Origin: Rugamonas violacea
GTDB taxonomy: Bacteria > Pseudomonadota > Gammaproteobacteria > Burkholderiales > Burkholderiaceae_D
Assembly (NCBI RefSeq): GCF_016461825.1
Contig: NZ_JAEMNU010000113.1
Location: 59,908 to 123,907, forward strand
Reading direction: 5' to 3'
DNA: 64,000 nucleotides
Positions 29,159-40,488 of the stretch are shown here, one piece after another. Position 1 is the first letter of the stretch. The number at the start of each line of letters is the position of its first letter. The notes beneath the pieces are model-generated. The model saw only the letters and a list, made by a program, of their open reading frames with translations, had not been told where the DNA came from and ran no database searches. Both the position numbers and the translations under genes were made by a program.

Positions 29159-30743
29159 ACCCGGCGAGCTGGTTGACGGCGTCGATCATCATGCCGTTGA
29201 CCACGCTGGCGGCCCACGGCGAACCGCCGCGCGTGCCGCTGTTGGTGATGCGCGGCACTTGCAGGCAGCGCCGCAGCAGTTCCTTGGTTTCCCGCGTGCC
29301 GACAAAGCCGACCGGCAGGCCGATCACCAGTTGCGGGCGCCAGCCGTGGTCGCGGATCAAGCGCACCGCCTCGGCGATGGCGGTCGGCGCGTCGCCGATC
29401 GCCACCACCACGTCGTTGCCGTACTTTTCAAAGCCACGGCGGATGCCGGCCGCCGAGCGGGTGATGCCCAGCGTTTCGGACATCAAATGCGTCTCGCGGT
29501 CGTGCACGCCGCACCAGGTGTCCACGCCCAGCTGCTCCAGCAGCGCGCGTTTCAGGCCGGTCTGCACCATCGTCACGTCGGTCAGCACGCGCTTGCAGCG
29601 CAACAGCGCGCGGATGCCGATCTCCACCGCGCCCGGCGAGAAGTACATATCGTCGACGGCGTTGAAGTCGCCGCTGGTGTGCACCAGCCGCTGCAACACC
29701 GTCAACTGCTCGACCGGGAACGGCGCCCAGTCGCGGCCGGCGGCGATGATCTCGAAGCTCTCCGCCTCAATCGGATGCGGCACGTAGGCCGCGAAACGCT
29801 CAGGCGCGGCGGGCGCCGTGGCGGCGCCCTCCTGCGCCAGCAAGCCGCGCACCGCCATGTGGTGGGCGCGTTGCGGCTCGCCGACCTGCTGTTCGAAGCC
29901 GACGATCTGCACACGGTATTTGCACAGCGAGCAGTTCATCGCCGCGCGGCCGGCGACGGCCTCGCGGGCGCGCTCGATCATCACGTCGGCCACCAGCGGA
30001 TGCACGCCGAAGTAGCTGGCCTTGAGCACCTCGACAGCCGGCTCGCGCTCGGCCAGCTCGTCGGCCGCCGCGTAGATGCGCTTGACCAGCACGCCGTCGA
30101 ACAGGAAGAACGGCAGCACCACCAGACGGGCGAAGCCCATGCGGGCGGCGGCGCGCAGGCCGTCGGCCACCAGCGGCGTCGCCGTGCCGGAATAGCAGAC
30201 GTAGACTCCGCCGAAGCCCATGCCCTCCTCCAGCATGCGCGCCAGCTTGGACACTTCGCCGTTGGCGTCCGGGTCGGTGGTGCCACGGCCGACCAGCACC
30301 AAGCAGGTGTCGGCGCGGCGCACCGTGGCGGCCGAAGTCGCCTCCGCCTCGACGATGCGTTCCTGCGCCAGTTGCAGCAGCTTGGGATGCAGGTTCAGCG
30401 GCGCGCCGAAGTGGAAATCGATCTCAGGATAGTCGCGCGCCATCGCCTGCACCTCGGCCGGCATGTCGTTCTTGGCATGACGCGCCGCCAGCAGCACGCC
30501 CGGCGTCACGGCCACCTGGCGCGTGCCGGCCGCCAGATTGGCCGCCACCGCCTCGGCGATGGTCGGGCTGGAGAACTCCAGATAACCGTGCGTCACCACA
30601 TCCTGCGGCGCCCGCGCCCGCACCAGTTCGACCAGCGCCTCGAATTCGCGCACGGCGTCCGGGTCGCGGCTGCCGTGGCCGGCGACGACGATGCCGGACT
30701 TGATCGCCGCAGCGTCTTCAGTATTCATTGGAACGCCGTTCAT
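29145..30743 (-). CDS. cbiX: CbiX-CobH fusion: sirohydrochlorin chelatase / precorrin-8X methylmutase
   Basis: 532 residues, ATG at 30743 in an ATGA overlap with cbiE. Residues about 15-290 are long-form CbiX: two chelatase repeats ([26 protein letters not shown]), metal-binding His in the H-G-Y and [15 protein letters not shown] segments, and [16 protein letters not shown] at the end with the C-x-x-C that binds an iron-sulfur cluster in the family. Residues about 330-532 are CobH/CbiC ([42 protein letters not shown]), which moves a methyl from C11 to C12. The fusion joins an early and a late step. The His-rich tail seen in some CbiX is reduced to HH. Confidence 0.9.
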   Translation of the reverse strand: MNGVPMNTEDAAAIKSGIVVAGHGSRDPDAVREFEALVELVRARAPQDVVTHGYLEFSSPTIAEAVAANLAAGTRQVAVTPGVLLAARHAKNDMPAEVQAMARDYPEIDFHFGAPLNLHPKLLQLAQERIVEAEATSAATVRRADTCLVLVGRGTTDPDANGEVSKLARMLEEGMGFGGVYVCYSGTATPLVADGLRAAARMGFARLVVLPFFLFDGVLVKRIYAAADELAEREPAVEVLKASYFGVHPLVADVMIERAREAVAGRAAMNCSLCKYRVQIVGFEQQVGEPQRAHHMAVRGLLAQEGAATAPAAPERFAAYVPHPIEAESFEIIAAGRDWAPFPVEQLTVLQRLVHTSGDFNAVDDMYFSPGAVEIGIRALLRCKRVLTDVTMVQTGLKRALLEQLGVDTWCGVHDRETHLMSETLGITRSAAGIRRGFEKYGNDVVVAIGDAPTAIAEAVRLIRDHGWRPQLVIGLPVGFVGTRETKELLRRCLQVPRITNSGTRGGSPWAASVVNGMMIDAVNQLAGYAPG

Positions 30744-31465
30744 TTTGCCGGCGCCGTTTCAGCTTGGCCCGGCGCCGCCTCGATCTGGCTTGCCATCGGC
30801 GCCAGGGTGCGGATCAGCATGATGCTCATGTCCGAGCAGCGGTGCTCGGCGCATTCGGCCAGACTGCCGTGCCACTCGGCGTCACCGCGCGTCAGGTTCT
30901 CCCACACTTCGACCGGGTGCTCCGGCGGAATGCCCTGCTCGATCAGATAGGCGGCGATATGCCAGGGCATGAAGGAACGCGCCTCGTCCCACGGGCAGGG
31001 AATCACGATGGCGTTGCGCTGGTCCTCCAGCACGTGCACCAGATGGCGCTTGAACGGCGTCAGGTCGCCGCGCCGGTGGAAGGTGATGAAGGTGGTCTCG
31101 TCGAAGCACACCTTGGTGCGCGAGGCCAGGATCTGCGCCGACGAAATCCCCGGCAGCGACTCGACCGGATGGCCACAGGCGCGTTCCACCCGCTCCAGAT
31201 ACTGGAAGCCGCTGAAGTGGATGTCGCCCATGAAGACCACCACGCACTTCTTGCCGGCGTGGTGTTCGACGGCGACTTCGTCGAGCTTGGCGACCTGGTC
31301 GCGGTAGCCCATGGTGATGACCTGGGCCTCGGCCGGAATCAGGCTGCGCACCACGTTCAACACCGCTTCAAAGCCGGCCACCACGTCGGCGTCGCGGATC
31401 AATTGCGCGCCGCGTTGGGTCAAATAAGCCACATCGCCGGGACCGGCACCGATACAAATAATCAT
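30740..31465 (-). CDS. cbiE: Precorrin-6Y/cobalt-precorrin-7 C5-methyltransferase subunit CbiE
   Basis: 241 residues starting [17 protein letters not shown] tetrapyrrole methylase fold with [27 protein letters not shown] and [14 protein letters not shown], matching the CbiE half of CobL. The C-terminal CbiT methylase/decarboxylase half of CobL is absent: after residue 215 only a short Ala/Glu-rich tail remains. A separate cbiT is not found in the window. It overlaps cobA and the CbiX-CobH gene by ATGA on each side. Confidence 0.82.
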   Translation of the reverse strand: MIICIGAGPGDVAYLTQRGAQLIRDADVVAGFEAVLNVVRSLIPAEAQVITMGYRDQVAKLDEVAVEHHAGKKCVVVFMGDIHFSGFQYLERVERACGHPVESLPGISSAQILASRTKVCFDETTFITFHRRGDLTPFKRHLVHVLEDQRNAIVIPCPWDEARSFMPWHIAAYLIEQGIPPEHPVEVWENLTRGDAEWHGSLAECAEHRCSDMSIMLIRTLAPMASQIEAAPGQAETAPAK

Positions 31466-32235
31466 ACAAACTGCTCCTCAAATTGTTCTTGCTGCGGCCG
31501 CAGTTGCGCCGCCAGCTGCGATGCCACGCCGACCACATCACCGATGATGACGATGGCCGGGCTGCCGATACCGGACAGGCGCACCCGCTCGACCAGCTCG
31601 GCCAGCGGCGCCGCCACGCAGCGCTGCTCCGCCAGCGTGCCGTTCTGGATAACGGCCGCCGGCCGCGTCGGCGGCATGCCCGCCGCCAGTAATTGTTCCG
31701 TAATGCCGGGCAGGTTGGCCACGCCCATGTAGATCACCAGCGTGCCGCCGGCCGCCACCAGGCCGGCCCAGTTGGGCGGCGTATCGTTGCAGCCGTGGCC
31801 GGTCAGGAAGGTGACGCTGCGGGCGTGGTCGCGGTGCGTCACCGGAATGCCCAGCGCCGCCGGCACGGCCATGCCGCTGGTGATACCGCTGACCACCTCG
31901 ACCTCGATGCCGGCCGCTTGCAGGCACTGCATCTCCTCGCCGCCACGGCCGAACATGAACGGATCGCCGCCCTTCAAGCGCGCCACCGTCTTGCCGCGCA
32001 AGGCGTGCTCCAGCAACTGCTGCTGGATCTCGTCCTGCGTGGCCGAATGGCGGCCGCCGCGCTTGCCGACCTCAATCACCTCCGCGCCGGGCGCGACGAA
32101 GCGCAGCACCTCGCGGTTGACCAACGCGTCGAGCAGCACCACCTGCGCCTCGCCGAGCAGGCGCACGGCCTTCAAGGTCATCAGTTCCGGGTCGCCGGGG
32201 CCGGCGCCGATCAAATACACTTTTCCTGGATTCAT
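31462..32235 (-). CDS. cobA: Uroporphyrinogen-III C-methyltransferase (SUMT)
   Basis: 257 residues from the ATG at 32235 ([14 protein letters not shown]), 10 bases after the chlID stop; an in-frame upstream start lies inside chl[42 protein letters not shown] and [23 protein letters not shown] are diagnostic. It converts uroporphyrinogen III to precorrin-2, the branch point to corrin and siroheme. No CysG-type dehydrogenase or ferrochelatase part is fused, so it is dedicated to the corrin route by context. Confidence 0.93.
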   Translation of the reverse strand: MNPGKVYLIGAGPGDPELMTLKAVRLLGEAQVVLLDALVNREVLRFVAPGAEVIEVGKRGGRHSATQDEIQQQLLEHALRGKTVARLKGGDPFMFGRGGEEMQCLQAAGIEVEVVSGITSGMAVPAALGIPVTHRDHARSVTFLTGHGCNDTPPNWAGLVAAGGTLVIYMGVANLPGITEQLLAAGMPPTRPAAVIQNGTLAEQRCVAAPLAELVERVRLSGIGSPAIVIIGDVVGVASQLAAQLRPQQEQFEEQFV

Positions 32236-32245
32236 AGCCGCCACC

Positions 32246-34213
<1,968 letters not shown>

Positions 34214-34214
34214 C

Positions 34215-37200
34215 TTATCCATTGCGCGGCGTTTCGCCGCGCGCCTCCAACAGGGTTTCACTATTCAAGTACAGCTCGCGCAGCCGCTCCAGCGTTTCCG
34301 CGCGCGGCGCCTTCCACATGCCACGGCCGGCCGCCTCCAACAGTCGCTCGGCGATGGCGTTTTGCGCCCACGGGTTGGCCTCTTGCAGGAACTGCTGCAT
34401 CTGCGGATCGAAACCGTAGGCTTGCGCCACGTCCTCGTACATCCAGTCGTCCATCACCTGCGCCGTGGCGTCGTAGCCGAACAGGTAGTCGACCGTGGCG
34501 GTCAACTCCAGGCCGCCCTTGTAGCCGTGGCGCTGTATGCTGTTCAGCCATTTCGGGTTGACCACGCGCGAACGGAACACGCGCAGCGTCTCCTCCTTCA
34601 AGTCGCGCACCTGTGCCCGCGCCGGGTCGTGGCTGTCGCCGAAATAATGCCGTGGCTGTTGACCGCTCAGCGCGCGGATGGTGGCGATCATCCCGCCGTG
34701 GAATTGCAGATAATCGTCGCTGTCGAAGATGTCGTGTTCGCGGTTGTCCTGGTTGTGCAGCGCCACCTCCACGCCGGACAGGCGCAGCTTGAAGGCGTCG
34801 CGCTGGTCGACGCCCTGCGCGCCGCGCGCGTAGGCGTAGCCGCCCCAGTTGACATAGGCTTCGGCGAAGTCGGCGTCGGTCTCCCAGTTCTTGTGCTGGA
34901 TCAGCGGCAGGATGCCGGCGCCGTAGCTGCCCGGCTTGGCGCCGAACACGCGGTAGGCGGCGCGCTGTTCCGCCTCTTCCTGCGGCAGGCCCTGGCCGAT
35001 CCAGTCGCCCAGCTCGGCCAGATAGTGCTTGCGCACGAAGTTGTGCGTCAACGGCTCGTCTAGCTGGATCACCGTGTTGACCGCTTCGTCGATCAGGTCG
35101 ATCAACTGCGGGAAGGCGTCGCGGAAGAAGCCGCTGATGCGCGTCGTCACGTCGATACGCGGGCGTTTCAGCTCGTCCAGCGGAATCACTTCGACGCCGC
35201 TGACCTGGCGGTTCTCGGCGCGCCAGACCGGCCGCACGCCCAGCAGCGCCAGGATCTGCGCCACGTCGTCGCCGTGGGTGCGCATCGCGCTGGTGCCCCA
35301 AATGCTGATGGCCACGCTCTCCGGATAGGCGCCCGTCTCGCGCTCATGGCGCGTCAGCACCTCGTGCGCCAGTTGCAGACCGACGCGCCAGGCCGACTGC
35401 GACGGCACGCTGCGCGGATCGACCGAGTAGAAATTGCGCCCGGTCGGCAGGATGTGCGCCATGCCACGGCTGGGCGAACCGTTCGGACCGGCCGGCACGT
35501 ACTGGCCGGACAGGCCGTTGAGCAGATTGTCGATTTCGTCGGTGGCCAGGGCCAGGTTCGGCACCAGTTCGCGGCAGGCGAAACCGAGCACACTGCGCAG
35601 CGCCTTGAATCGGCTGGCGCGGTCGCCCTGCGGCGCTGCCTTGTTGACGACAGTTTCGGGCGCCGTTGCGGTTGCGGGTGCCGTTGCGGTTACGGTTACG
35701 GTTACCCTCGCCGTCGGCGCCGGCACAACCGCCGCCTGTGCGACCGCAGACGAAGCGGCAGCCGTGGCCGCTGCTGCGGGACGGGCCGGCAGCATGGCGC
35801 GCTGCTTGCCCATTTGCGCCAACAAAGTCCCGCCGCCGGCGCGCATGGCCGGTTGCAGCAAGGGCTTGGCTGCCGCGTCGTCGGCGTCGAGCTGGCCGAA
35901 CACCTGGTCCAGCACGGCGTCGATGCGAGTAGCGGCGTAGTCGAACTCGCGCAGTTCGACAAACAGCTTCAGACACAGGCTGTCGATTGATTCGAGCGCG
36001 TCGGCGCGCGTCACCACGGCGCGGCCGGCGATGCGCGCCAACGACGGCACCACGTTGACGCGGCGGCCTTTTTGGTCGAGCAGCATGTTCAAGTCCAGCC
36101 CGAACAAGCGGGCGACTTCGGCCTGCAAGCCTGGCACGTCCTGATTCGGCAGGCGGGTCAGCGAGACCAGCATGTCCGGCAGTTGTTCGTGGTCCGGTCC
36201 GCGTCCGAGGATGTGCAGGCCGTCGCGGATCTGGGCCGAGCCCAGTTCGCACAAGTAGCCGTCCAGATCCTCGATCAAGTGGGCGACATCGGAGCCGCCC
36301 ATCGCGGCCAGGGCCGCCGGCAACTCGCCGTCGTGTTCATGATCGTGATCGTGATCGTGGTCATGACCGTGATGACCATCGTGGCCATGGTCATGTCCGT
36401 GGTCGTGACCATGGTCGTGTCCATGTCCATGTCCATGTCCATGCCCATGCCCATGCCCATGATCGTGCCCGCCCTCGTGGTCATGGTCGTGATGCAGCAA
36501 GCGCGCCTGCAAATCCGAATTCAGGTTGGTCTGCTTGACCAGCTCCCAGATCTGCTGCTGCAACAAGGGCAGCTTGGACGGGTCGAGCACCTCGACCTGA
36601 TAATACTCGTCCACCAGCTGCGTCAGCTGCGCCAGCGCGCCGTAGGTATCGGCGGTGGTCATCGGCGGCGTCAAATGGTCGACCACCACCGCGTGGGCGC
36701 GGCGCTTGGCCTGCGAGCCCTCGCCCGGATCGTTGATGATGAACGGGTAGAACAGCGGCAGATCGCCCAGCAGCGCGTCCGGGAAGCAGTTCTCCGACAG
36801 GCCGACGCCCTTCCCCGGCAACCATTCCATGGTGCCGTGCTTGCCGACGTGGACGATAGCGTCGGCGCGCCACTCCTCGCGCAACCAGCGGTACAGCGCA
36901 TAGTAGTGGTGGGTCGGCGGCAGATCCGGCTGGTGGTAGATCGCGTCCGGGTCCATGCCGTAGCCGCGCGGCGGTTGCAGCGCGACGAAGGTATTCCCCA
37001 GCTCAATGCCGGCCAGCGCCAGATGACCGTCGTGGAAGTAGGCCTCGCCCGGCGCCTCGCCCCACTGCGCGACCATGCGCTGACGCATCTCCTCAGGCAG
37101 ATCGGCGAACCATTCGGCGTACTGCGCCGTCGGCACCCGCCCCGCCGCGTTGACCAGTTGTTCGGCACTCAAATAGATATTGTCGTAGGAGCAGCGCGCC

Positions 37201-38492
37201 ACCAGATCGTGGATCAGCGCCGTGCCGTCCTTGGGCAGCGTGCCGACATCGTAGCCGGCCAGCCGCATCGCCTCCAGAATCCGCATCAGCGAGGCCGGCG
37301 CGTCCAGCCCGACCGCGTTGCCGATCTGCGAAGCCTTGCTGCTCGAATTGGTGAACATGAAGGCGACCCGCTTGTTCGCGTTCGGTATCCGGCGCAGCTG
37401 GGCGAAGCGCGCGGCGATGCCGGCCACCCGCGCCACCCGCTCGAACACCGGCTCATACTCAATGACTTCGCTCGGCATGCCCGCCGCGCGCGCCTTGAAC
37501 GAGATCGGCACGGTGATGATGCGGCCGTCGAACTCCGGCAGCACCACGTTCATCGCCGCGTCCAGCGGATTCATACCGCGCGCCGACTGCTGCCACTGCG
37601 CCAGCGTCATGCCGCTGGTGATCGCCTGCAGCACCGGCACGTTGAGCGTCTCCAGCACGCCGACCGACCAGCCGGCCGGGGTCGAGCCGCCGGCGGTGAT
37701 CTCGCCCATCGCGAAGGAGGTGGTGTTGATGAGCACATCGACATGCGTGCCCTGCTCGCCACGGAAGTAGCGCAAGGCGCTCGGCAACGCGCCCGCCTCG
37801 TCCGCCCCGGCGCGCAGCGACGAGGTGAACACCGGCAGCACGTTCATGCCGCGCTTTTCCAGCGCGTCGAGCATGGCGTCGATGAAGCGGGTGTTCCCGC
37901 TCATCCAATGGGCGCGGTAGAAGACGATGCCCACGCTGGGCTTGTCCGCCGCGCGCATGGCCAGCCAGTCCTCGCTGCTTGCGCCGGGCGCCAGGTCGGG
38001 ATGGTAGATGCCGTGCTCGGGCAGCTTGTGGGCCGGCTCGAAGCCGAAGCCCGTCAACAGCAAATGGTCGGCCAGGTAGCGCAGCAGCTGGGCCAGATTG
38101 GCGCTGCCGCCCGCCTGGAAGTACTCCAGGCAGTGGCGCAGCACATCCGGCGCCACCGTCGACACGGCGGCCAGCTCGGGATCGGCCTCGCCGGTGCCGC
38201 TGATGGCGATCAGGTGTACGCCGTGGCGGCGCGCTTGGCCCACCAGCTCGGCCACGCCCGGCACGCTGCCGAGCCGCCCCAGCACGCGCAGGATGATGAC
38301 GCGGGCGGCCGACAATTCGCCGGCCAGCAGCGCCGTCATCTCGCTGTCGCTGGCCAGCGGCTGCAGGTTGATGCCATTCAGGGAGGGGAACTGCGCCGGC
38401 AGCTGGGCCAGCGCGTGGTGCAATACGGTGAGGTCGTTCGAGGCGTGGGTAAGCAGAACAATCTGCGCCTGGCCTACTGGTGTTTCGGACAT
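34215..38492 (-). CDS. cobN: Cobaltochelatase subunit CobN with a His-rich insert
   Basis: 1425 residues, at the long end of the family (about 1250-1300 usual). CobN/BchH features are spread along the sequence: VGIVFYRAHWMSGNTRFIDA, VHVGKHGTMEWLPGKG, NDPGEGSQAKRRAHAVVVDH, SIWGTSAMRTHGDD and GAKPGSYGAGILPLI. Residues about 667-720 are a loop of some 27 His alternating with Asp and Gly, and a second low-complexity Ala/Thr/Val stretch lies near 905-950. CobN holds hydrogenobyrinate a,c-diamide and inserts cobalt with ATP hydrolysis by the partner encoded 1 base downstream. The insert could buffer or concentrate cobalt. Confidence 0.95.
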   Translation of the reverse strand: MSETPVGQAQIVLLTHASNDLTVLHHALAQLPAQFPSLNGINLQPLASDSEMTALLAGELSAARVIILRVLGRLGSVPGVAELVGQARRHGVHLIAISGTGEADPELAAVSTVAPDVLRHCLEYFQAGGSANLAQLLRYLADHLLLTGFGFEPAHKLPEHGIYHPDLAPGASSEDWLAMRAADKPSVGIVFYRAHWMSGNTRFIDAMLDALEKRGMNVLPVFTSSLRAGADEAGALPSALRYFRGEQGTHVDVLINTTSFAMGEITAGGSTPAGWSVGVLETLNVPVLQAITSGMTLAQWQQSARGMNPLDAAMNVVLPEFDGRIITVPISFKARAAGMPSEVIEYEPVFERVARVAGIAARFAQLRRIPNANKRVAFMFTNSSSKASQIGNAVGLDAPASLMRILEAMRLAGYDVGTLPKDGTALIHDLVARCSYDNIYLSAEQLVNAAGRVPTAQYAEWFADLPEEMRQRMVAQWGEAPGEAYFHDGHLALAGIELGNTFVALQPPRGYGMDPDAIYHQPDLPPTHHYYALYRWLREEWRADAIVHVGKHGTMEWLPGKGVGLSENCFPDALLGDLPLFYPFIINDPGEGSQAKRRAHAVVVDHLTPPMTTADTYGALAQLTQLVDEYYQVEVLDPSKLPLLQQQIWELVKQTNLNSDLQARLLHHDHDHEGGHDHGHGHGHGHGHGHGHDHGHDHGHDHGHDGHHGHDHDHDHDHEHDGELPAALAAMGGSDVAHLIEDLDGYLCELGSAQIRDGLHILGRGPDHEQLPDMLVSLTRLPNQDVPGLQAEVARLFGLDLNMLLDQKGRRVNVVPSLARIAGRAVVTRADALESIDSLCLKLFVELREFDYAATRIDAVLDQVFGQLDADDAAAKPLLQPAMRAGGGTLLAQMGKQRAMLPARPAAAATAAASSAVAQAAVVPAPTARVTVTVTATAPATATAPETVVNKAAPQGDRASRFKALRSVLGFACRELVPNLALATDEIDNLLNGLSGQYVPAGPNGSPSRGMAHILPTGRNFYSVDPRSVPSQSAWRVGLQLAHEVLTRHERETGAYPESVAISIWGTSAMRTHGDDVAQILALLGVRPVWRAENRQVSGVEVIPLDELKRPRIDVTTRISGFFRDAFPQLIDLIDEAVNTVIQLDEPLTHNFVRKHYLAELGDWIGQGLPQEEAEQRAAYRVFGAKPGSYGAGILPLIQHKNWETDADFAEAYVNWGGYAYARGAQGVDQRDAFKLRLSGVEVALHNQDNREHDIFDSDDYLQFHGGMIATIRALSGQQPRHYFGDSHDPARAQVRDLKEETLRVFRSRVVNPKWLNSIQRHGYKGGLELTATVDYLFGYDATAQVMDDWMYEDVAQAYGFDPQMQQFLQEANPWAQNAIAERLLEAAGRGMWKAPRAETLERLRELYLNSETLLEARGETPRNG
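36333..36494. repeat. His-Asp/His-Gly repeat block inside cobN
   Basis: 162 bases of imperfect 6-bp units (CATGNC or GTGNTC on the + strand) encode 54 residues in which roughly every second one is His. The block is in frame and bordered by normal CobN sequence on both sides. Confidence 0.9.
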
Positions 38493-38493
38493 C

Positions 38494-38823
38494 TTATTCT
38501 TCCGCTGGACAGGTGTCGCCTTCGCCGAGGCGATGGAAAATTAAATCGCTGACTTCCTCGTTGCCGAGCAAGTGTTCAGTGACGATGCGTTCGACCGCCG
38601 CCTCGTCGACGCGGTTGTACCACACGCCTTCCGGGTAGACCACCAGCACCGGCCCCTGCGCGCGGCAGGCGACCATGCAGTGGGTGCGCGTGCGCTTGAC
38701 GCGCAGCTCCGGCAAGGCGTCGATCTTTTCGCCCATCAGTTCGAACATGGCCTGCGCGCGCTCACCGTTTTCGGTGCAGCGCGGCCCCACGCACATGAAG
38801 ACGTGGCGTGTGTGAGTTCTCAT
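38494..38823 (-). CDS. Thioredoxin-like [2Fe-2S] ferredoxin of the cobalamin operon
   Basis: 109 residues from the ATG at 38823 (MRTHTRHVFMCVG), 4 bases after cbtA and 1 base before cobN. Cys in CVGPRCTENG and in CMVACRAQGP form the C-x4-C ... C-x3-C pattern of thioredoxin-fold [2Fe-2S] ferredoxins; VYPEGVWYNRVDEAAVERIV is also typical. Such proteins are common beside cobN in B12 loci. A redox role, perhaps reduction of cobalt or of a corrin intermediate, is proposed for the group but not established. Cytoplasmic. Confidence 0.82.
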   Translation of the reverse strand: MRTHTRHVFMCVGPRCTENGERAQAMFELMGEKIDALPELRVKRTRTHCMVACRAQGPVLVVYPEGVWYNRVDEAAVERIVTEHLLGNEEVSDLIFHRLGEGDTCPAEE

Positions 38824-38827
38824 GCGC

Positions 38828-39835
38828 TCAGTTGAACTTTTTGAAGAAGAAACCGGACAACGCGCCCAGCGCCAGCCAGAACACGGCGTTGGCGAAAGCG
38901 GTGGCGTAGATGAAGGACTGCGCCAGTTCGGCCGGCGCGGCGCTGGCATGCACCAGCGGCTGCGGCGCGCCGACCAGATGCGGCGCCAACAGGATCGCCA
39001 CACCGGCCAGCTTGAGCGGCCAACGCGGCGCCAGCGCCAGCAGCGCCAAGCCGCCCGCCGTGGCGGCCACGGTCAACAACCACCACACCTGGCGTTCGCC
39101 GAGCGGCGCGGCGGCGGTGCCCGGCACCTCCGGCGGCAGACCCAGCGACGGCGCCAGGAAGAACACGGCGTAACCGGCCGCGCCCCACAACAAGGCGCCG
39201 CGCCAACCGTGGCTGACGCCGCGCAGCGTCATCGCCGCGCTGAGCAGCAGGCCGAAGGCCACCGCCATGCTGATATTCGCCACGGCGCTGAAGAAGGTGC
39301 GTTGGGCGCCGTTCTCCGGCTTCCAGCCGCCGTGCTCGTGGCCATGCTCGTGCTCACCGCCGGCTTCGGCGCCATGCGCGTGCGGCGCCGGCGTCGCGGC
39401 GGTGGCGGCAGAAGTGGAAGCCGGCTCGAAAGCGGACGAGGAAGAGGAAGCGGAAGCGCTTTGCTGGTGATCGTGGTCCTGCTCGACGGCGGCATCATGC
39501 GTATGTGCGCCGGCCACGCCGTGCGTGTGGCCGACCTTGGCGCCGTGTTCGTGCACAGCGGAGGCGACATGCTCGTGCGCCGCCGCGACGGGGTGCTCGT
39601 GGGCGAGCTCCGCCTTGACTTCCCGCGCGTCCGCGGCCTGCGTCTGCGCCGGCGCCGGCGTAGCAACGACATCGGCAACCGCCTCGGCCCGCTCCTGCGC
39701 GTCCTCGTAAGTCTCGGCCTGCAGAATGATCGGCGCCACCTGCAGGCTTTGCAGCCCGGTCAGCACCAGGCCGGACAACAGCCCGGCCGCCACCGCAGTG
39801 CGCACGATGCGGTTGAAAGGACTGTTCTTCGTCAT
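38828..39835 (-). CDS. cbtA: Cobalt transporter subunit CbtA with a His-rich loop
   Basis: 335 residues from the ATG at 39835 (MTKNSPFNRIV). First helix about 10-32 (IVRTAVAAGLLSGLVLTGL), then a long hydrophilic stretch of about 130 residues with many HEH, HTH and HDH clusters and Ala/Ser-rich filler, followed by four to five helices. CbtA is the predicted cobalt permease that is almost always under cobalamin riboswitches with CbtB. The His-rich loop is much longer than the family norm and would face the periplasm if the N-terminus is inside. It follows cbtB by 14 bases. Confidence 0.88.
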   Translation of the reverse strand: MTKNSPFNRIVRTAVAAGLLSGLVLTGLQSLQVAPIILQAETYEDAQERAEAVADVVATPAPAQTQAADAREVKAELAHEHPVAAAHEHVASAVHEHGAKVGHTHGVAGAHTHDAAVEQDHDHQQSASASSSSSAFEPASTSAATAATPAPHAHGAEAGGEHEHGHEHGGWKPENGAQRTFFSAVANISMAVAFGLLLSAAMTLRGVSHGWRGALLWGAAGYAVFFLAPSLGLPPEVPGTAAAPLGERQVWWLLTVAATAGGLALLALAPRWPLKLAGVAILLAPHLVGAPQPLVHASAAPAELAQSFIYATAFANAVFWLALGALSGFFFKKFN

Positions 39836-39849
39836 GCGCTCACTTTGCT

Positions 39850-40047
39850 TCAATGGCACGGGAATCCCGCCGAATGGCGCCCGTCGTGGGCGGCATTGTG
39901 CAGCGCCTCCATCGGCGAGAAGGCGGCGCCGTACAACAGGGCGACGGCCAGCGCGCTGGCGAACAGGGCCGGCATGACTTTGTCTTTGGCGACGGACGTG
40001 GCTGGGGCGGTGGCTTGATCGACGACGGCGGAGGCGTGAATTGACAT
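39850..40047 (-). CDS. cbtB: Cobalt transporter subunit CbtB
   Basis: 65 residues from the ATG at 40047 (MSIHASAVVDQ), with GGAAGGACATC directly upstream. A single helix (about 24-42, MPALFASALAVALLYGAAF) is followed by HNAAHDGRHSAGFPCH, the His-rich C-terminal motif of CbtB, thought to bind cobalt. First gene of the riboswitch-controlled operon. The leader between the riboswitch and this start is 167 bases long. Confidence 0.88.
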   Translation of the reverse strand: MSIHASAVVDQATAPATSVAKDKVMPALFASALAVALLYGAAFSPMEALHNAAHDGRHSAGFPCH

Positions 40048-40214
40048 GATGTCCTTCCAGAAAGCACAAATACCAGCCTGGGCGACACGACGAAAAAGCG
40101 CGCGCGGCGAGCAGGACTGGAACAGGGATTCATATCGGGAGGACCAAGCAATGATGGGTGCGCAACACTGCAAACCACCTGGATCGCCCTCCGCGATACA
40201 AACGTTTATGTTCA

Positions 40215-40417
40215 GTTTCAGGCTGGTCTCCGGACTCTTGAAGCGATCACCTTGCGGCGATCAAAACCCGCGCCTTCCCATGGTTTAACACAGTGGCGTG
40301 ATGCGGGTTTTTTATTCAAATACCGTTGCGGGGGCAGTGCCGGGATCGTCTTTCATCGAAAAACTGACCGGCTTCCCATTTCACCGCTCGGACGACAGCC
40401 CGAGCAGGACCTGAAAC
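40215..40417 (-). ncRNA. Cobalamin (B12) riboswitch upstream of cbtB
   Basis: Read on the - strand, the P1 helix GTTTCAGG (40410-40417) pairs with CCTGAAAC (40215-40222). Between them lie GGTGAAATGGGAAGCCGGT, CCGGCACTGCCCCCGCAACGG, GCCACTG (40291-40297), GGGAAGGC and the B12 box AGTCCGGAGACCAGCC (40221-40236), in the conserved order. Binding of adenosyl- or related cobalamin would shut off expression, so the 15-gene operon is repressed when B12 is plentiful. The 167 bases before cbtB probably hold the expression platform. Confidence 0.95.
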
Positions 40418-40434
40418 AATGTTGCAAGTTTATG

Positions 40435-40463
40435 ATTGTATTCACGAAATCGTTGACTGGCAA
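40435..40463 (-). promoter_or_regulatory. Sigma70-type promoter of the cobalamin operon
   Basis: On the - strand TTGCCA (40458-40463) and TACAAT (40435-40440) are separated by exactly 17 bases. Transcription would begin near 40428, about ten bases before the riboswitch P1 helix. It sits between the subtilase stop and the riboswitch. Confidence 0.8.
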
Positions 40464-40488
40464 GATAAATCCGACCAGTCGCGCCCGC

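Noticed and set aside
36072..38552. Long + strand open frame opposite cobN
   Set aside because: Antisense shadow of cobN; the Met/Val/Ile-rich patch is only the complement of the His-rich repeat.
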